DNA of 64,000 nt from Paraescarpia echinospica (GCA_020002185.1 CM034532.1:50469349-50533348), one strand, 5' to 3'. Positions 1 through 14,277 are shown, counted from the stretch's first letter. Translations and numbers: made by a program. Notes: generated by a model not told the origin, from the sequence alone.

Positions 1-81
1 TCAGTACGGCTTGGCAACACATTAAACCACTCCACTTCCAAGTTTACTGGCACTCCCCCATGACATCACAACAACCAAACA

Positions 82-134
82 CGCACGCACGCACGTGCAC
101 ACACACGCACGCACGCACGTGCACACACATACAC
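82..134. repeat. ACGC/AC microsatellite
   Basis: Interspersed ACGC and CA units, including two copies of GCACGTGCACACACA, run from 82 to about 134. Confidence 0.85.
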
Positions 135-1589
135 AAGCCACTGCTTTTTCAGGGATGCCAACTGTTTCCAAAATGATGGATTAACAGCAGATTCAATACC
201 GATGTAGTTAGTTTAACACAAGACAGACAAGTGGTAGAAAAGAAATGCTTCCAGCGGAACTTGATCCCGTAAAGGGAGCATAATATATGAGGAATTACTA
301 GAATTTTTTTACACACAGAGTCAGTCTAGTAAACAGTGTCACCAAAGAGCTGACACTTAAATCATAATTCCATTAGGCAAAGAATTAAAAGCCCACATTT
401 GCAAAGCAATGTCGAAAATCCCCAATTTCATGTGAACACATAAATGGGCAAAAAATACGAACCAGCCTGAAAGAATTATTACAACCTAAAATTCTTCATC
501 ATCACGAGTAACATTTCCAAGTGATTTATTTATACAAACAACATGTCTACTTATTTGAAAAAATGGCCACTTTATAAAGACTAATCTGCAGATCAAATCA
601 TTAACGGGATCCCATACATCTTTCCTGGGACTGCACCTCCCGGGAGTTCCCAGCTTGAATGGCAGGGGCCAGCAGGTTAGAAAAACTGAAACCCCATCTG
701 TCTGGCATGTGGGTTTGCCACAGCAGACATGCAGTGCAGCAGGCCATCTTTAGCGGGGTGAAAGTAAACATACAGCTCTCTACAAAGTATCAGTTCACAA
801 CAGGGGTGGGTCTGGTTTCAAGTCATAATAGAGATCTACTCAGCAAACATGTAGTAACCTTGTAATGTCCTCAGGGAGCAATGCCAAGTCAAGTTTCTTC
901 TTCACAATGATGACTTATTAATGGCCGGGTAATTGGTCTGTTTGCAAAGGTTTCCTTTTGTAGTGTCTGTGTCTACGATGAGTTAAAATAACCGCCAATA
1001 TACTTCACCCTTTTTAATGAACACTGCTCACCGCACACCTCTAGCTACAAAACTGGAAATGCCACCAAAGAAATCAGTAGCTTTTCATTATGATTTCATT
1101 CGTTCCAATTTTGACATACAATTATTTAACAAGAACACAGTAGTAATGATAGAAGAAAAATATGATGTGAATAAAAATCTTAGTTGGAATCATATTTCTC
1201 TTGTTAATTTTTGCTATATGATAACAAATTCGAACAAGGTTTAAGCTTTAAACCCTGAGGTTGTGGAAAAATGCAGGTTTTATGAACTATCAGTGGTTAT
1301 TAGTGCAATGAGGCATCATTGATGCTGACAAATGTCCGAAAACATGTAAGAACACAACCTAAATCCAACGCAAACATAAAATGATGTTATCTTGTGAAAC
1401 GGTCAACAAGTGAGGGAATGTCAAACAAATGAGGCTGTGCTGGAGTGGCCGTGGCACCAACGGTTGTCTGGACTCGGTGATTCCCTTCACCAACGGGTCA
1501 ATACGAGATTGTGGGGTGACAAGGTACACACTGTAGCAGGCGGGAGTGAAGCTCCGAGGAAATGTAGAGGGAGGAAGGATGATAGAGGG

Positions 1590-1790
1590 ATGAAACGTAC
1601 AGAGGGAGGGCGGGAGGGAGGGTGGGACGGAGGAAGGGAGGGAGAGAAGGGGTAGGGAGGGACATATGGAGAGAGGGAAGGAGTGTGGGAGTGAGGGGGA
1701 GTGTGAGGGTGGGTGGGTGAGAGGATGGGAGGGTGAGAGCGAGAGGGTGAGAAGAGGGAGGGGGAGGAGGGAGGTAAAGGGAGAGAGAGA
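1590..1790. repeat. Purine-rich GGGA/GA tract
   Basis: About 200 nt almost free of pyrimidines on the plus strand (GGGAGGG, GAGAG units). Ser/Pro-rich frames on the minus strand are a by-product of this composition. Confidence 0.85.
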
Positions 1791-4464
1791 TATGAAATTA
1801 TTAGAAGACAGAGTAACCACACTCACAACAAGAAACGTACACTGACAGAGGCTGAATTACAAAACTAATTAAAACATTGGTCCCCACAAGTCTAGACACA
1901 TCGGCTGGTGCCTAATTATCACCCGCTGCTCCCTGCTTGATCCCGGGAGTAAGGATTTATGGGAAGACAACCCACTGGAATGCAATGGGTCAGCCGGGAG
2001 GAGCACAATGGTCAGAACATCAAACAACGACTCCTACACCACATCTCTAATTAATCCCCTGAAAGCCAACACCATCTCCACTATTCCCTGACCATCTATC
2101 CCACCACCAGCAAATCAGTCAACCCCAGTCTGACCGTCCAGACACTGACCACTGGTCAAGCCGAGACCCCAGACGTCCATCTGACCACTACTTAGCGGCT
2201 GTCTGGTAATCACTGGCCCTGTCTCCTCTCTAGCGCCTGGTATTTGACTGGTCTTGTTTCGCATCAGACACAAAATTGGCCATGGCTCCAAGACCACTTT
2301 GGCTGATTAAAGCCAGCGGGTCGGTCGGTCGATGCCAGTCTTCCCAGGTCGGTTGATGCCAGTCTTCCCGACTGCGTTCCTGGCTGGGTCACGGGGCCAT
2401 GTCAGCGGCTCCCCAGAATCCTCTGCTCACTTGAAATTGTTAACACAGCTGCCGGCATGCGATTTCTGCGGTATTGATCTGTACGATGAACCAGTCTGTA
2501 TGTTCGTTTGCAACTCACAAGCGCGGGGGCGGGGCTTGTCAATAAATTGTTTCCAGACTACAGATGAGATAATTACACAAACAAAATTGACTGAATTGTG
2601 TCACCGACCGTCCTGACAGCACGCTGGCAAACTGGGGTTTTTAATATGTGGAATAAAACTGGAACTTTCTGGAAATCTTCCTACGGTGTTCATTTTTGGG
2701 AAATACTTTCTGCTGTATCCAGACATCCTTACTCTGTTCAGCTGATACAATAATGATGAATCGCAACCCAGAAGTTGTCATTATACCCCTCAACCACTCA
2801 ACAAATGACCCAATTATAATTTTGGGACCCCAAATGGGTAGGCATTCCAAAAGGTCGTTCTTGGGGAGCTGACTGTCCCTATATAGAGCTGTTACACATC
2901 TGCCACACCTGTGTGTATATTTACCTGCACCCTGGAGACTGACATGCCAACTTTATAATCGGAAATCAACATTTCAGTGTTTAGGATTTCTCCCAGTTAG
3001 TAATGATGATGTAAATGGCAAGTACATATAGTCGCATAATTATTATTTATCACTAAACCATTTCATTGCTGAATAATAACAGGGGAATTTGAACAATTGT
3101 GTACATACATGTACGTAAACAAACTAATTGCTAACAAACTATTTATATTCTGTATATTTTCTAACAATAATTCAATACATTGTATAGGCTTTTTATTATT
3201 AAGTTTAAATCTAGTTGTATCTAGTTGCATGCTCAGAAACCACTGCATTCACTACAAGAATCTGCCACGGGGAATGATAAATAGCAAATGGATTTATTTA
3301 TCTAAATTATCCGTTACTAACTATGACAACCCTACAATCTACCATTATGCTAATAAAAACCTAACCACAGGAGGAACTGTCCGACGGTCACATGCCTACG
3401 TAAAGAACAGCACAAACTAAAAATACACGCAGATGTACAATGCTCTCTAATCAACTCCGAGACGCACACAACTGGCACAAATTCCTCCAAAAGTCACGTT
3501 TTTCATTCAAAATGTGTAAATTAAAAAACGTCACTGAGATTTAAAACACTGTGTTATAACAGGCATATTATCAGTCCATGCACAAAGCGCCCACTGAGGT
3601 GGTTTTTACTATGCTATCTGCAATAGTCGTTTTTGGCATCGCCAGACAATAAGACACACCACTGCTCTCCATTCGCCGACTCATGCATTTGTGAGCTTCA
3701 TTAAATCCTGTGCCGAATCCAGCGCTCAAGAACGTTCAAAGACACAACAAGCCCAGTGAAGTAGGGAACGGTCGCGGGCGATCGAACCCAAGATATTGTA
3801 TCTCTAATCATCCCCAGTATCACCTGGTCACGCCTGAGCGACCCTGTGAAACTTTTCCCCAGTCGCGGCCGCGCAGATAATGAAACCATTCATCCGGGGC
3901 CACGCAACAGAGAATTAATGTGGACTCGTGCCGATATCTGTAACATCATTAAGCTTCTGTTGTCAGGCCGTTGAAAGGATGCAGACTTCGATAAACGGTC
4001 TACGGGGCCCTATCTGTCGGGTCAATAGCGCAGCCAAGTCACATTATGGCTTTCATGTGCACACAAAGACTGGACAAGGTCAGTGAGATGAGTGACCACC
4101 CAGTGTCCCACCACACCACCCGCAGAGGGCGACAACAGAACACCCCCCATAACACACACTCAGAACACCCTACTCAAGATCTGACTTCAACACAAGACAG
4201 ACTCCTAAATACCCATGTCCGTCAACACCAAGTTCCATGCAGTATCAGCTTCCCTGGTTGAAAGTACTGTAGTAAATAATCCCTTGAGATGGTTCTGGGA
4301 TTGTGTGAAGCAATTTTATGGGATCGGAAGAGGAATGGAGAATGTCGGGGAGGGGAGTGAAGATTGGAAAACAAGAAACCGAGGACCACTATTGTGGCCA
4401 ACCTTCCCCTGGACTACAGGAAAAGTGCGGGGGGGGGGGGCAAGAACATATCCAACTCCCTTAA

Positions 4465-4830
4465 TTAATCATAACAAAAAGATGCCACCTAAATCACTCG
4501 AAACCAAGCTCAGAGATGCATCAAAACAAAATGGTCGGTCAATCTCAAAATCGATAAGCAGTATCAAAGTTATCAAGACATGGATGGAAACGCCAGGGCG
4601 CTAAGGCAGATATGCAAGGTTATAAAGATGATTTTAAATGACAATGTGATAGCGGAAATGAACTGATCTAACACCCACAGGGAGCAAATTCCAGAGTCTG
4701 TGGAACAATAGAAAAACCCTACTTCCAATGTTAATATCAACTCCAGGAACAAAAAGTAGATCCGAACAAGATGTTGGAAGTGGGATAGGCTTTCTGGTTT
4801 TTGCATTGCCATCAGGAATCCGACGACGTC
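4465..4830 (+). repeat. Dispersed repeat family A, copy 1
   Basis: It aligns over about 330 bases with 52635-53010. Shared blocks include CCTAAATC.CT.GAAACCAA, GGTCGGTCAATCTCA/AGAATCGATAAGC, AACTGATCTAACAC and TCCAATRTTAATAT..ACTC, followed by AGGAACAAAAGTA. Divergence is clear but colinear. It has no coding sense. It may be the 3' UTR of a LINE or a non-autonomous element. It lies in iSmad intron 3. Confidence 0.7.
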
Positions 4831-7487
4831 AAAAGCAACCAGGAGTCACCATCAGTCACCCCCTCAATCTGAACCAATCATTGTCTGTTCATGTTCCCGA
4901 ACATCTTGGTCCAACTGACTGGCTATATGGACGCTACCCATGCGGCAAGGTCGGAATCGACAAAATTTGAGATGTAAACCCCCACAGCAGTTCTATGAAA
5001 AACGCATTCAAAGTCTCTTTAGCAGTATTAACGAAGACTTGATCAGTGACACAGTTATGGCAAACATCAGAATTTATGTCTGGTTACTAATAAATGCTGC
5101 GATGGCAATTTAACATGTATTAATGTCCGGGTATCCAGGTCATCGCAACTGATGTGTGGTCACTAATAAATGCACTAATGGTCATCTAATGTGTGCTAAT
5201 GTCCAGTGATTAAGGTCACCAGTCACCTAGACCTTGAGATCACATTTTTCATTTTCATTGTGCTCCGGTGTATTGCATCAACACGAGCACTCTCGCTTCG
5301 AGACGGGAAATGCATAATTTGGTTTTAAACAAGTGCCAAGATACTTGACTTGTGATAAAATAGTCTCAACAGCTACGATTTTTCTGACCTTTCAGTAATA
5401 GCCACTCATGGTATTTAACATTTAAAGGCTAGGGTTTATTTGTGACACTGGCTTAATATTGTTTACGCCCGTTAAATTACCGATCTATCACGAACTTTCC
5501 ATGACTCCAGCTGATCTGATGTGAAACAGATTGAATTGTAAGCATTTCTGCCTCAGATTAACATTCGTCTATATTATTTATCCCTCTTCAAATAGAAGTT
5601 TCTCTGTCTTGTGAATGTACACCCAAACAATAGTACAATAAATACGGCTGGATTACACAAATTTATGGTGTTTGATTCTGAAGTATAAATATATAACATC
5701 AAAACTGAAGTGAGACTTGATCTTTCAGGGAAAATTGATAATTAATATTATAACATGTTTGCCGATTACAAAATAGATAAATACCTTTTGCAGAATAAAA
5801 CAGAAATTATATCTTCTAAATAAGCCCTAAAACTAACGACTGGGTGTACACACACGGACTGGCAGTAACAAAGAACTCTCCACAATGACCCCAAAATTAG
5901 CGTTATCGCACCTTAAATGAGTTCAGGGTCGAAACACTAAACATTTCCGTTTCCAACCCTATGTACCCTTAGACTTGCCCCCATGCCAGACTTGGTTAGA
6001 TAATGAAGCTGTGACACTGTCTAAGACACACCAATTACCACTCCTCAACTGTGAACATAGATCTGCAAATGGCATCCTTAATTTTGTCCTGAGCAACAAT
6101 CAAGCTACGACGAACGCAGAACTAACGATCAATATACCATATTTCGACTGTGACTATAATTATAGCGCAACTTCGGCTAGACAAAAAACATTTGTCGACA
6201 AACACGCGTCTAGCATGCCACATTGTTTCGTGTGCGCTCAGGTAAATAACTGTAGGTTGTTGGTGGCATAGCAACCGCCTCTCACCGCTGCCAGCAGACC
6301 AGGCTGTTGCTTCTCCATTCGTCCTGCTCCCTAGTTCCTAGTCCCTACTTCCTTTCCACACTGCTTCTGGTTGCAGTCTTACAGCCCCTTCCCAAACACA
6401 ATGTTTTCAAAACAGACTATACCTGCATCATTCAGTTACGTATAGTTTTTTCCATAATCTCTGTGCACACTGACTTTTATACTGAAGTATACCGCTGTGT
6501 ATGGCAACTTAGCAAGGCATTTTTTAATTTAATATTTTCTGAAAAGCACAATTTTAAAGTAAACGAACAAAACCAATTGCAGTAAACACAAAATGACAGT
6601 CTGCCTCCGCGTGACAGTCTACCTAGTGGTTGGACATGTGTTGTTGTGTCAAGAAATATGAAAAACCACCATGTCCGCCACCCGCGTTCAATACAAGTAC
6701 TCATTTCCTGTGATTGGTCGAACTTCAAAGTGCGCTCGTGAGACAGAACTGTGTCGAGGACAGACGCAACACGAAATCGGCATTTGTTTGGAATCTAACA
6801 ATAGTTTCTGTCAAACATCAAGAGCTGTGGAAAGATAAAATACATGCAAATCTGACGATGATTACAGACAAAGTTAAAAACAGTTAACAATGATTACGTA
6901 GTAAGTCCTGGAAGCTTAGTAGTTCGAGCTACTTATGTGCTTTTCATTTTTTTATGATTACGTGAACATGATATTTCACTTCACCATACTTGTGTGGTCA
7001 CAGCACAGCCGACATCCTTGTCACTTGACATACATGTTATGTTTTGAAATATCCCCATAACTGAATTTTTTCACACCGCATCAATAAATAAAATATTTTG
7101 CAAAGATCGCATATGCCAAGGACTGTCATTTCTTGTCAAACTAACTGTTAGTTTAATAAATGATGTTCAGTAAATATCATATTCCACCTTGATGTTTCGA
7201 AACAAAGCACCTGTCATATGTTACACAATACATCATATATCTGATGGCAGTTTAAAGAAATAATACATACTAAAATAGACGAAACTAGCTATGCATTATC
7301 GATAATCAGGTCAACGGCTAAGTAGCATTGAAAAAAAATGAAATAAAAACGGAAATATAAATAACATTAGAAGATCATAACAAATATAAAGAGAGATTTG
7401 ATGCAATTGGAAGGGGTGGGTGGGATATGGATGGAGAGATGAAACCAGTGGCAGGAGGAGAAAGAAAACAAAAAACAAGGATCCATA

Positions 7488-7808
7488 TTAATAAAAAACC
7501 TCTCCCGTTTTAAGGTTAGAGAGGAGTGCAACAATAAAATCATACTCTGGCATATCCATGAGGGGCTTGATGTAGAAATAAACTGCAGGATAAGGGAGCC
7601 AATCTCTTGGCATAATGCCAACCAATCCAAACCGCCAGGAATCCGGTGCTTGGCTCTGGGCATCATCCCGTCCTGGTTTATAGGTGGTCCACCTGTTTTC
7701 CGGATCAGGGAATACCTTTCCGTGGCGTGTATCCGAGAAATGACAAACTCTCACACCCCGCTGAATGGCGTAGTGTCTCCTAAATCTATCGTCAAACCAT
7801 AGTCGCAA
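7488..7808 (-). CDS. Orphan open frame inside the iSmad intron, function unknown
   Basis: About 100 codons are open on the minus strand with a protein-like composition (Trp, Tyr, Pro and charged residues; phrases such as RHYAIQRGVRVCHFSD and MPRDWLPYPAVYFYIKPLMD) and a TAA stop. There is no good ATG: the frame opens at a TTG after a stop, and a possible acceptor (gatttag) lies just inside. It could be a terminal exon of a nested gene or a transposon remnant. The hexapeptide GRDDAQ recurs in the hAT-associated frame at 50.9 kb, which leans towards a mobile-element origin. I do not recognise the family. Confidence 0.3.
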   Translation of the reverse strand: MRLWFDDRFRRHYAIQRGVRVCHFSDTRHGKVFPDPENRWTTYKPGRDDAQSQAPDSWRFGLVGIMPRDWLPYPAVYFYIKPLMDMPEYDFIVALLSNLKTGEVFY

Positions 7809-8765
7809 GTAGAGTTAGTGGCACCAGCAACCACAAGCTGACAGTGACAGAAATGGCCATGAAAGACTTATCATTAGATATCAATATGGAACTCAAATGT
7901 CGTATATCTAATCAGAAACATTTTCATTGAAAGTTCATGAAGGTAATGTAATTTCCTGGAATTGTTACATAAGCTTGGGTGTTATTAAACAACAGTGTGT
8001 TAATTAACAACATCAAGTACTGACTGGCTGCCTGATTTTCATTGAAATAACATGGGAACACATCTTGAAAAAATAACAAAGTACAAAAGTATGCAGTAAA
8101 CTTCTTGTAAACTACAACATTTATGATGGACTAAACAAACTGAGGGCATTTAAAAAATGAGATTTTGACGAATTGGGTACATATGCAGTGGGATGTAAAT
8201 CATTTGATGCAAGGGGTAAATAAATAACTTGCCATGGACATGTACAGCCTTAGAGTAACAATAAGTAAGCAACTTTGACTAACCCACCCCCTACCATGGA
8301 AGAAACAAGAACATAACCACAAGACATTCCTCGCCCGTGAGGTCACTCGGTCCTCTTCTGCCTTAGGTAGCCGCCCCGGAATGATCACAGTTGGATAAGG
8401 TAAGAAGTCGGCTAGCTAGAAACCATTCGCCGGTGTGGACATTACAAGTAAAGTCCTGTCGAGCGCACCATGCCACAATAGAGACTCATGCGAATTCCGC
8501 GCATGCCACAACGTGCCGTCTACGAAATACACGAAAGTGCCCCAAACCCAAACTGCACTGGTGCATGCATAGGCACCATCGCGGCACCTGTGGGGTAGCT
8601 ATGGGCCGGGATACATCGGCGAGGAATTACCGACAGGTGCCACGATGGTACACACGCATGGCCCAATGCCAGGGAGAGGGGGCTGGGCTGTACATGGTTA
8701 CGTGTACACTTGGTAGATATGTGGGGGCTAAGGATGGGGAACTGGACATCTGTATGCCTAACCAC

Positions 8766-8809
8766 TGTGTGTGCGTGTGTGTGTGCGTGTGTGTGCGCAT
8801 GTGTGTGCA
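8766..8809. repeat. (GT)n microsatellite
   Basis: An imperfect GT/GTGC run of about 44 nt. Confidence 0.9.
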
Positions 8810-10090
8810 ATTCTAGTCATAATAAAAATCATACAATAACAACTGCTTGTGCCATTAACTTAGGGTCTCGTGGTCTTAAGTACTTCTGTCGTTAACGAAA
8901 GGCAGTTACTGGTCTCATTCAATCTGATTTCAACGAATACCTCAGCTAAATTTCAATTGTCTGAAAACCTACTTTTCATGGCGGTACTGCACAGAAACGA
9001 ACATAAACAAAACACAAGCCAAATCAACAATCGCAACAACTGACGTACAAAACTAACACTAACAACTCACAAAATGATGTTAGGCAATCACAAGCTAAAC
9101 CAATGTCTCGGGAAACCATTCAGCGGCCTGTGTCAGCTAGTGTCACTCCTAGATTTAGTCGGAAAAAGGGAAACTTGCTTCCAGTTTTTCCCAGTCCGGG
9201 TGGATGGAGCCACTCAACCTGGCTCAGTATGTGAGCTGGCCCAGGCCTGACCTAGTCATCAATGGCGGACTTCAAAGAGCCTTTAAGTACTGCTTGATGG
9301 CAGTATCTATGTAAACAGTCTGTGCTAATTACCAGCAAGCAGTGGGCTGTCTGCCTGGCGCCAACGCTGGGCTGTCTGTCCATCTGTCTGGCGGCAAGAG
9401 TCATCTGTCAGTGGCAGAAGTCATCTGTCACTCTGTCTTGGGTGATAGCTATGCTGGTCATAAGTTAGGTTGTTAATCATATTCACATGTCTTATAGGCA
9501 GCAAGTTGGTGGGGGAAGTACATGTTCATGCTTGCAGCGTCATCATGCTGATACACAGGTCTATACACATTTAAATAGACACGGATGTACAGCTAGATGT
9601 ACACGACATAAACACACAAATGCATGCAGATGCATTCGTACAGACCCACAACATACAGGCATTTACACACAGATCTGGTGGGAGAGGACACACATAGTCA
9701 GAATCAGCTGAGGGAGACGGTGTATCTTGATTGACTTCCTCTACATTCACAGGGAGGATAAGGTATTTGCAGTGTCTGAAGGCAGCCGTACATCTCGTCC
9801 GCGGGTACCTTTCATCTTCTCCATCCTTCAAACAACTTGACCTACCCACGGAATACCACTGACAGATAATACTGCTCCATCCATGCAGTGACAGAGGAAG
9901 TCAAAGGGATGAATGCCCGACAACATTCGTCAGTTGATGTAATCTAACCACTGTACACAAACACTGCCGCCGCCATCTCCACCTCGCTCTCTGTGTCGCG
10001 ACTGCTTTAATAAAAATAATAAATAAATAAACCAGCATGGCACCGACACCAACATGCGACAAGCACGCCGAGTGAAATCCATAAAGCCAT

Positions 10091-10607
10091 TTACGTGTGT
10101 TGCCTAATGAAGGCGACCTGGCCGGCACGGCAATCGCGAAATCTGGTGCGGCCTGCCATACTACGGACGCGCATGGCCGGGCACATGACACGGTTGAGCG
10201 ATCGCGTCACGGAGTACATCGCCGCAGGCATCGACGGCAGCGTCAGACAGACTGGCTCCAGCGCCATAGCCCGGGGGCGCGTCAAGCACCGGTCAACCGG
10301 AGGGGCGGTAGGCAACACGGCGAGTCGCGCCTCGTATCACCGACACATCAAAGATGTGTATGTATACACTATACAACAATGCATAATTTTATATGGCGGC
10401 GATCGCTGGTGGCGGCGGGGGCCGTGTATGCACAGCGGCCTGGACTGTTTGACGCCACTTGCTACATCGGTGGTGGGCTACGTCCATAAATCCCGTTTCG
10501 ACAGCGGCGCGACTCGCCCGGGTTTAAGACGGGGAGACAGAGTTAATATTTACCTAGGACATATGTCAGAGTCAATGATGGTGGGGTGGCGGGAGGGCGA
10601 GGGTTAA
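10091..10607. other. GC- and CpG-rich block inside iSmad intron 3
   Basis: A sharply bounded GC-rich block within AT-rich intron, open in two plus-strand frames for up to 170 codons. The predicted peptides are Arg/Ala/Gly-rich with no recognisable domain and change freely between frames, so coding is unlikely. It could be an unmethylated regulatory element or an older insertion. Confidence 0.35.
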
Positions 10608-13600
10608 CGCGTGAACAACAGCCCTGATTATTACACCCGCTGCCTTGTCAGTCTACTATTTCTGGCGGTAGCCCACTTGTCATTGGACCAGTGACGATTT
10701 TGACAACTTGGTGACAGAACTTATGACTGTGGAGAGGCAGACCAATCACTTACAACACCCAAGTGCTGATGGTACTCCACCGTTAACCCTCCTCCGTTAA
10801 CCCTCCTCCAACCATCCTTGCCAATACAACACAACAGCATCTCGGTGAAACTAGTAAAGCACATACTCTGCAAAACCGCCCCGCCCGCCCATCCAAAACC
10901 GTCACCACTGAAACCTACCCCTTATCCATAACCGCATCAGTTATTTCTATCACAGCATCATCAGTGTAATTACCCCACCCTCTGTCATCAGGCGAAATAG
11001 CAGCAGTGTTGTCCTGCACTGACAAAACAACCGCATTTAAGTAATTATATCATTGGCAGCCATGTTGGCAGCAATAACTCGTGCTATGGGACCAGTGGTA
11101 CAATCGAAACACCCCAGCTGTCTTCCAAAAACAATGGCATTCTGGACAAGGGGCATGGCGCTGTTTATTTAGGTAGTTTTTGCAGTCAGTTCTGGCCTGA
11201 AATAGACCACGCCCCCCCATTGCATCCACTCCTGCCCTGGCGTGGCACAGTGAAACAACACACATGGCCTGCCACTAACTTTCAACCTCAATGCTTCCTG
11301 GGAATCTATCCCTGTTAAATATGTAATCATAGTAAAGCGCTAAGTCTGATTTTACACATTCATGCTTGCTTCAAATTCAAAATCGTACCAGCATGTCTAA
11401 TAAAGGCAAACTACTAGAGTCTGAATTCCGAAGTATTTTTTAAATTGAGCATAATTTGTCATAATGAGGAGGGGTTGCAGAGTTGAGAAAGGGGTTTGGG
11501 GAGCAGTTGTTTGAGGAGTTTGGATAGGGGGTTGTGGAGGGGATCGGAGACAGGGAATGCAGAACAATCCAATGAACACTGTCTCACTGCCTGGTTTAGT
11601 ATACACCATAATGAATACAGAACATGATTTATAAATTTAAATACCTAGGTAGGCTACTCAACCATAGCTTTGTAGACTGCCTTAGTATTATTAGGAAATT
11701 TACTGTACGTAGCATAAAGATGGAGACAAAGATTTCTAAATAAATTTCTAAATAAAGTTGATTGTATGATTTATATGCCCATTTATACGCACACAAGTTC
11801 ACAATGAGTGTGTAATGAAACCGAGTGATCGAGAGAAGGCCGAACGGACGAGACAGGTCACATGACCAAAACAAGGTCACACATATGAGATGCGGGGCAT
11901 GAATGAGATAAAAATCAATACGCCACGGCTGGAAGTGAGCGACCTGAATGGCGGCTTCTACCCACGTTGGACACTGAAGAGGATCTTGACACAAGCCGTT
12001 AAATAAACACGTCTCGACAACTTGCACAAGTTTCGTACTCTGACTAACGAGCCAAGTTTGATTATCATCGTCTAGAGACAGCGTAAAAACGGCACTTCTC
12101 GACGCGACACTGTCAGAAAATCTAGACACTTGACTTAATGTGGATACTCAAAACTGAATGCACCAAGTTTCTGGCGTATATTTAAGCAACTATAAAATAC
12201 CATGTCATTTCCATGCATTTTCCAGGCTTCCTTTAAAAAAATCCATGCCAAAACTGACTTACATTTGAGCATGATAGTTACACAAAACATACATTCTAAG
12301 CTTGCTTATAATGTTCCTCTGCTGGCTTACACCCATCCACGGAAACAAACAACGTTTTATGCTGACTGCACTCCAAAGTCAGAGTTAGTCGGTTTGTGGG
12401 TGCTTAGCATTAGAATTCCAGGCTCTTAGACATTTAGAAAATTCACGTTTCAAGGCCTTGATTTTTAACTAATGATACTGAATGATTTGCATGTCCTGTA
12501 GGAACGCTACCACCAGTCTTTCTATGGCTGTTATATCCTAATGTTGAATCATCTCACCCCCACTACTTCTATTATAGAACCATTCCAGAGTTCCGCAATC
12601 GAAGTAAGATAAAAAGACATTTTTATAAACCCTGTAGTACACATCTTTACTGCACATAGAAATGTGCAGTAAAGATGTAAGTAAAGGAAAAAAAAAACTT
12701 ACAATCAGCGTTATCAAAGCCCTCCCAAAACATGTGATTTGTTCCCGCAATCCGTTTAGTATGAATTCTGTCGATAAAAAACCTGGCATGCGTATGTCGT
12801 AACAGTAGCATTCCGTGCATTATTTCAAGGCCAACTGCTAAGTAGTATAGTGGATGCAAATTGCCGGACCCCCCCTGATGTGTATCAGTCACTGGCAGAT
12901 ATTATCAGTTTAATGGATTTTCTGAATGCTGTTACTAAGCATCCATCATCGAATATGCTGCTGCCGCCACCGGGCAATCCTGCGTAACCATGACAACTAA
13001 ACAGAATCTGATTTTATACAACCCTATCGTGGCCGTAATCGGGTCTAGACAATTTGGACACTTCAGACCCCATGATTTTCAAATCCTCAGACACTGCCCA
13101 ATAAAAACGGACGCTAATTACACGATGGCACAAGTCAACACCGGTGACTCCGCCGGTACGTAATCGGGCCGCATATCTGGCCCGACAGACGACGGAGAGT
13201 AGACAGACGTATCTCTGATGAGTAGGGCAGGTAGACGCCACGGATTGTGCCTGTGTGTTTGTGTGTGTGATGCCAGCCTTGATACGGACGTCGAGTGAGG
13301 CATTGTCCTACAATTGGCCTACTCTGACTACGCCACTCGGCAATCATCAGGACCCACGCTAAGCTCGTGTGGCTGTCGGAGTCTTTCCGGACACTCCATG
13401 GGATTGGGGGACGGTGGGGGGGGGGGGCACAAATGCTGCAAAAGTCAAGATCAGCTTTGTAAACCCATCTAACATGTCCTCATTGACGCCGCCAATACTG
13501 CCAGTTATTTATGGAATTATACATTATTCAGGTGGAGGTGTCATGGAAGTACAAAAGACAAAATCAACAATGCATAGGTGATTAGGTTGGTATGCCTGAG

Positions 13601-14164
13601 GCAGTTTCTTTGGCCCATGTAGCAGTCTACCTTCATCATGGGGGTAGTCTGGGGCATCTACTCCCCACTGTGGAAATTATGTACCCACTAAATAAGTTCC
13701 AGAAATAAGAAAAAATTCATACTTAAATGCTTTTTAAAATGTAGTAAATGTTAGAACTAATCAACTGAAATAATCCCATGAGATTACACCCATAACCAGG
13801 ACAAGCCGTTTCAACAGTAAAACACACAGTGCCATTCTTCACAAGGCATGCCCTGTATAATACTCCAGCAGCTCAGCATGCCACCCAGAGTTGGGTGAAA
13901 CCTACCCAGGAGGGTAAGATAGACTGATACAACAACTGGTTGAAACAACTACTAATTACCCAACTATGACAACTCTTGAAACAGGAACCATGGTTTAGAA
14001 TCTAATGATACTTCACCACTGAATCACCCCTACTGGGGCAAATCACCCATACTGGGAAGGCCAGGGCATACCCTGAGTTACATAACATAACTGTGTCAAT
14101 TATTAAAGACCAGGACACCTTTCAAGACCAATAAAATTAATCTTATTCATGGTTGACAAGGCCA

Positions 14165-14277
14165 CAACCAATGCTACTGACCACATACACGGAGCCAGTG
14201 GCAAGGCAGGATTCAACCCACAGTCTTAAACTGTTGGTGACAAACCATACCGATGCTAACATTGTGGGAATTCTCCA
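14165..14277 (-). mobile_element. Possible tRNA-derived SINE fragment
   Basis: The minus strand carries a box A-like TTAGCATCGGTATGG and a box B-like GGTTGAATCC at tRNA-like spacing, followed by non-tRNA sequence. No second copy is visible in the window. Confidence 0.35.

Noticed and set aside
1359..1826. Ser/Pro/Leu-rich open frames on the minus strand
   Set aside because: They are produced by a purine-rich low-complexity tract; no ordinary coding composition, and frames overlap freely.
7488..7808. Missing MH2 exon of the iSmad
   Set aside because: Right strand and position, but none of the MH2 landmarks (WCxVAYWE, VGRLY, GVWxYNR, SCPCWLE) are present.
10095..10607. 170-codon frame in the GC-rich block
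   Set aside because: Arg/Gly/Ala composition without a domain, alternative frames equally open, no splice context in phase with the host gene.
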